Origin: Devosia sp. 66-14
GTDB taxonomy: Bacteria; Pseudomonadota; Alphaproteobacteria; Rhizobiales; Devosiaceae
Assembly: GCA_001899085.1 (NCBI GenBank)
Contig: MKVB01000006.1
Location: forward strand, 867,064 to 931,063
Reading direction: 5' to 3'
Length of the DNA: 64,000 nt
How positions within the stretch are numbered: the stretch's first letter is position 1; the number at the start of each line of letters is the position of its first letter. This document shows, one piece after another, positions 60,629-64,000 of the stretch. The notes below the pieces were generated by a model that saw only the letters and a program-made list of their open reading frames with translations, was not told the origin of the DNA and did no database searches. The translations under genes were made by a program, and so were the position numbers.

Positions 60629-62260
60629 ATGAACATACTCGACAGCCGCCCTGGCCGCGGCTTGTTCAAACTCGCCCTGACGTCACTATTTCTGGTTGCG
60701 GCAGGACTGTCGCCGGCAGCCGCCCAGAGCGCCGCGGAAGGCGGCACGATGGTCTTCGCCCACGAGCAGGAACCGGGCAGCCTCAACATCCTGCACCCGA
60801 GCGCCGGCGGCGGCGCCGCCTCGGCGACTGGCGGCCTGTTCAACGTCGGGACCTACCGCTTCCCGCCGGGCAGCGATCCGGTGCCGTTCATCATTTCGAA
60901 GGAAGCCGAGATCACCAACGACCCGTTCACGGTGACCTACACGATCCGCGACGACGCGGTGTGGAACGACGGCACGCCGATCACGGCGGCGGACTATGCC
61001 TTTACCTACGAGACCATCGTCAACCCGGATTGGACCATCGCCAACCGCCGGCCCTACGATCTGATCACCGGCTACGAGATCATCAGCGACAAGGTGATCC
61101 GCTTCGATTTCAGCCAGCCCTATGCCTATTACCAGCAGATGTTCCCGCTGCTGCTGCCCAAGCACGATCTCGAGGGCAAGGACTGGGACACCGCCTGGCG
61201 CGACGGGCCGGGCGTCACCAATGGCGCCTTCAAGTTCGAGGCGTGGCAGAAGGGCCAGCAGATCTCGTTCGTCAAGAATGAGCACTACTGGGCCGATGGT
61301 CCCAAGCTCGACCGCATCGTCATCCGCTTCGTGCCGGAAACCAACACGTTGCTCGAACTGCTGCGCTCGGGCGAGATCGATGCCTCCGACCCGCAGCCGC
61401 AACCGCAGATCATCAGTGCGGTGGCCGGGCTCGACGGCATGAAGGTCAATGCCCGCTCCGGCCTCGTCACCGAGTTCATGCGCTTCAACCTGAAGACGCC
61501 GGGCCTCGACAAGGCGTTCGTCCGCCAGGCCATCGGCATGGGTATCGACCGCGTGGCGCTGGTCGAAAACCTGATGGGGCCGATCGACCCCGAGGCCAAG
61601 CCGACCCAGAGCCTGTTCTTCGAGCCGACCAGCCCCTACTACAAGCCCAACTTTTCGAGCCTCGATTACGACCCGGCCGGGGCTATCGCGCTGCTCGAAC
61701 AGAATGGTTGCGTGCGCGGCGCCGATACGGTGTTCGAGTGCGACGGGGTGCGGCTGGAATTCGGCTATCTCAGCACCTCGGGCAACGAGCGGCGCGAGCT
61801 CACCTTCGAGATCGTGCAGTCGTTCCTCGCCGAGGTCGGCATCAAGGTGAACGCCGACTTCGCCCCGGCGGCGATCCAGTTCGGCACCCGCCTGCCGGAA
61901 GGCGACTTCCAGATCATCAGCCATGGCGGCCCCTACAACGACGCCAAGGAAATCCTCACGGTCTATGGCTGCGACTCGCCGACCAACACCACCGGCTATT
62001 GCAACCCCGAGGCCGATAAGCTCGCCAACCAGGCCCTGCAGACGCCGGATGCCGCGGCCCGGGCCGAGCTGATGAACCAGTACGAAGCGATCATCGCCAA
62101 GGACGTGGCGCTGATCCCGTATTTCGGCCTGCCGCGCATGGTGGTCTACAACTCCAAGCGCGTCGAAGGCTTCAATGTCAGCCCGGCGCAGGATGGCAGC
62201 GTGTCGATCGGCGGCTGGTACTGGAACTGGAACTCGCACGAGTTCCACCGGGTGCAGTAG
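60629..62260 (+). CDS. peptide-type ABC solute-binding protein (family 5)
   Basis: 543 aa. Signal peptide (about 1-33), then SBP_bac_5 features: YTIRDDAVWNDGTPITAADY, NGAFKFEAWQKGQQISFVKN and IGMGIDRVALVENLMG. Binds oligopeptides or other compounds for import. GGAGGAG ribosome site 9 bp before the ATG. Confidence 0.94.
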   Translation: MNILDSRPGRGLFKLALTSLFLVAAGLSPAAAQSAAEGGTMVFAHEQEPGSLNILHPSAGGGAASATGGLFNVGTYRFPPGSDPVPFIISKEAEITNDPFTVTYTIRDDAVWNDGTPITAADYAFTYETIVNPDWTIANRRPYDLITGYEIISDKVIRFDFSQPYAYYQQMFPLLLPKHDLEGKDWDTAWRDGPGVTNGAFKFEAWQKGQQISFVKNEHYWADGPKLDRIVIRFVPETNTLLELLRSGEIDASDPQPQPQIISAVAGLDGMKVNARSGLVTEFMRFNLKTPGLDKAFVRQAIGMGIDRVALVENLMGPIDPEAKPTQSLFFEPTSPYYKPNFSSLDYDPAGAIALLEQNGCVRGADTVFECDGVRLEFGYLSTSGNERRELTFEIVQSFLAEVGIKVNADFAPAAIQFGTRLPEGDFQIISHGGPYNDAKEILTVYGCDSPTNTTGYCNPEADKLANQALQTPDAAARAELMNQYEAIIAKDVALIPYFGLPRMVVYNSKRVEGFNVSPAQDGSVSIGGWYWNWNSHEFHRVQ

Positions 62261-62335
62261 CGCCCCCACCGCAACCTCGCGTCCCGGCGGCACAGGCTCG
62301 CCGGGACGTGTCGACTCCCGACGCGAGCTTGATCC

Positions 62336-63304
62336 ATGCGGTTTGTGTTCCAGCGTCTCGCGTTCAGCCTCGTGGTGCTGTTCGTCGCGACCATCATCAT
62401 CTTCTTCGGCATCTCGGCGATCGGCGATCCGCTGGGCGAAATCCGCTCGCAGCCCGGCATCAGCCAGGAGGCGCTGCAGCGGCTGATCGACAAGAAGCAC
62501 CTCGATGACCCGCTGATCATCCAGTACGGCTACTGGTTGCGCGACCTGCTGTTCAACCAGTTCGGCACCGACCTGCTGTTCGACCGACCAATCTGGCCGG
62601 AACTGAGCCGGGCGCTGGGCACGACGCTGCAGGTGGTGCTGGCGGCCGAAGTCCTCGCCATCCTCGTCGCCGTCGTCATCGGCACGCTCGCCGCACGCTA
62701 CCAGTATTCGCTGTTCGATTACGGCACCACGCTCGCGAGCTTCATCGGCTACGCCATCCCGGTGTTCTGGCTGGCGCTGATCCTGCAGATCCTCACGGTC
62801 AATTTCTACGAAGCCACCGGCATCCGTATCTTCTATATTTCCGGGCTCAGTTCCGACGATGCGGGGACCGGCTTTGCCTGGCTGGTCGATCGGATCCAGC
62901 ATCTGGTACTGCCGGTGCTGGTGCTGTCGATCGCCTCGATCGCCTCGCACAGCCGCTATGTCCGTGCCTCGATGCTCGAGGTGATCAACTCGGACTATGT
63001 GCGCACTGCGCGCGCCAAGGGCGTCAACGAGCGCACCATCCTGCTGCGGCATAGCCTGAGGAACGCCACGCTGCCGCTGGTCACCGTGATCGGGGTCAGC
63101 ATCGGCCACCTGTTCAACGGCACCATCCTGATCGAGACGATCTTCTCGATGCCGGGGATGGGCCTCTACTTCTTCAACGCGCTCAACACCCGCGACACCT
63201 ACTCACTGATGGCCTGGCTGGTGGTCACCTCGGCGGTGATGCTGCTGATGAACCTGATCACCGACCTGCTCTATGGCGTACTCGACCCGAGGATCAACAA
63301 ATGA
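62336..63304 (+). CDS. peptide ABC permease (DppB-like)
   Basis: 322 aa, six membrane helices, EAA region SDYVRTARAKGVNERTILLR followed by HSLRNATLPLVTVIG. Forms the channel with the DppC-like protein; ATGA overlap with it. Confidence 0.95.
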   Translation: MRFVFQRLAFSLVVLFVATIIIFFGISAIGDPLGEIRSQPGISQEALQRLIDKKHLDDPLIIQYGYWLRDLLFNQFGTDLLFDRPIWPELSRALGTTLQVVLAAEVLAILVAVVIGTLAARYQYSLFDYGTTLASFIGYAIPVFWLALILQILTVNFYEATGIRIFYISGLSSDDAGTGFAWLVDRIQHLVLPVLVLSIASIASHSRYVRASMLEVINSDYVRTARAKGVNERTILLRHSLRNATLPLVTVIGVSIGHLFNGTILIETIFSMPGMGLYFFNALNTRDTYSLMAWLVVTSAVMLLMNLITDLLYGVLDPRINK

Positions 63305-64000
63305 CCGATCACGGCGTAGCGGCTGCGGCCGGCGATCGCGAAGGCCTCGACGTCAAGGTGCGCTCGCAGTTCCGGCTGGCGCTGGGGCGGTTCCTGCGCC
63401 ACCGGGTGGCGATGGCGAGCCTCGTCATCCTGGCAGTCATCATCGTCGTCGCGTTCTCAGCCGAAGTGATCACGCCCTACAGTTTCGACGGGATGAACCT
63501 GCGCGCGGCGCGCCTGCCGCCGACGCTCGAGGGTGGACACCTGTTCGGCACCGACAAGCTGGGGCGCGACTACTTCACCCGCGTGCTGTACGGCGCCCGC
63601 ACCTCGATTTTCGTCGCCCTGGTGGTGGCGCTGCTGTCGACGCTGATCGGCACGCTGATCGGCGCCACCGCCGGCTATTTCGGTGGCTGGATCGACGATG
63701 TGTTCATGCGCTTCACCGACCTGGTGCTGATCCTGCCCGGGCTGGCGCTGCTGATGATCCTCATCGCCTTCATCGGCGAGGGCTCGCCGCTGCAGATCGC
63801 CATCATCCTGTCGTCGCTGATGTGGACGCTGATCGCCCGGGTGGTGCGGGCGCAGATCCTGTCGATGCGCACCCGTGAGTTCGTCGAAGCGGCGACGCTG
63901 TCGGGGGCTTCGGCCTGGCGGGTGATCTGGCGGCACATGCTGCCCAACATGCTGGGACCGATCATCGTCAACGCCACGCTGACGGTGTCGTCGGCCATCC
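63301..64000 (+). CDS. peptide ABC permease (DppC-like), 3' end outside window
   Basis: First 233 codons present. N-terminal cytoplasmic tail, HLFGTDKLGRDYFTRVLYGA typical of DppC/OppC, and EAA region REFVEAATLSGASAWRVIWR. Continues past the right edge; ATPase genes are expected downstream. Confidence 0.94.
   Translation, partial: MTDHGVAAAAGDREGLDVKVRSQFRLALGRFLRHRVAMASLVILAVIIVVAFSAEVITPYSFDGMNLRAARLPPTLEGGHLFGTDKLGRDYFTRVLYGARTSIFVALVVALLSTLIGTLIGATAGYFGGWIDDVFMRFTDLVLILPGLALLMILIAFIGEGSPLQIAIILSSLMWTLIARVVRAQILSMRTREFVEAATLSGASAWRVIWRHMLPNMLGPIIVNATLTVSSAI

Noticed and set aside
60686-63109. Minus-strand open frame of about 800 codons
   Set aside because: Antisense to the peptide ABC genes; no motif or signal.
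1-64000. CRISPR array, rRNA or IS transposase
   Set aside because: No regularly spaced repeats, rRNA sequence or transposase motif seen on either strand.

Overview
The window looks like part of an alphaproteobacterial genome, most likely Hyphomicrobiales (a Devosia-like organism is my best guess). This is an inference from gene content: a MurR/RpiR-type GlcNAc operon, a BTLCP transglutaminase-like protein, a MrpA-MrpB fusion, many L,D-transpeptidases, and a very G+C-rich right half. No rRNA, complete tRNA, CRISPR array, transposase or integrase is visible.

Positions 1-38,300 are an accessory copper/redox/envelope island of lower G+C. It holds a TolC-type outer-membrane factor, three DUF305 proteins, two DsbA-like oxidoreductases, two multicopper oxidases (one fused to eight-TM membrane domains), c-type and b-type cytochromes, a 16-cysteine Csp-like copper-storage protein, CopZ, CopA and CueR. 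It also holds spare peptidoglycan genes: a PBP2/FtsI-type transpeptidase, an M23 endopeptidase, three YkuD-family L,D-transpeptidases and an extra LspA. Four MerR/CueR-type promoters (TTGACC, 19-bp spacer with a CTTCC/GGAAG dyad) precede the multicopper oxidase, copZ, copA and one gene of unknown function at 31,977. Nine very short secreted Cys- or His-rich ORFs, nearly all with a Pro-Pro motif at the C-terminus, stand directly upstream of these genes. Several are separated from the next gene by a GC-rich hairpin. They look like copper-responsive leader ORFs (CruR/CopL style) controlling copper, redox and cell-wall transcripts together.

Inside the island is a tightly coupled two-gene unit (4,111-6,941). 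It encodes a 588-aa HD-domain (d)NTP phosphohydrolase-like protein and a compact archaeal/PurZ-type adenylosuccinate synthetase paralogue whose catalytic Asp is Gly. This is the strongest candidate for an undescribed nucleotide-based system, possibly defensive. A helix-hairpin-helix plus PD-(D/E)XK-like nuclease lies at the right edge of the island (36,890-38,167). A tRNA-3'-end-like fragment lies near the compositional boundary (about 38,405-38,428).

Positions 38,400-64,000 look like core chromosome. They contain a DedA/YqaA-like membrane protein, a complete mrpABCDEFG cation/proton antiporter operon (A and B fused), an HxlR regulator, a 203-bp palindromic repeat element, and an RND efflux operon (outer-membrane lipoprotein, pump, adaptor) divergent from its likely two-component regulator. 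After these come a GlcNAc-type ABC uptake operon (both permeases fused in one polypeptide, no ATPase gene) with SIS protein, RpiR regulator and GlcNAc kinase, and the start of a peptide-type ABC transporter operon that runs off the right edge.
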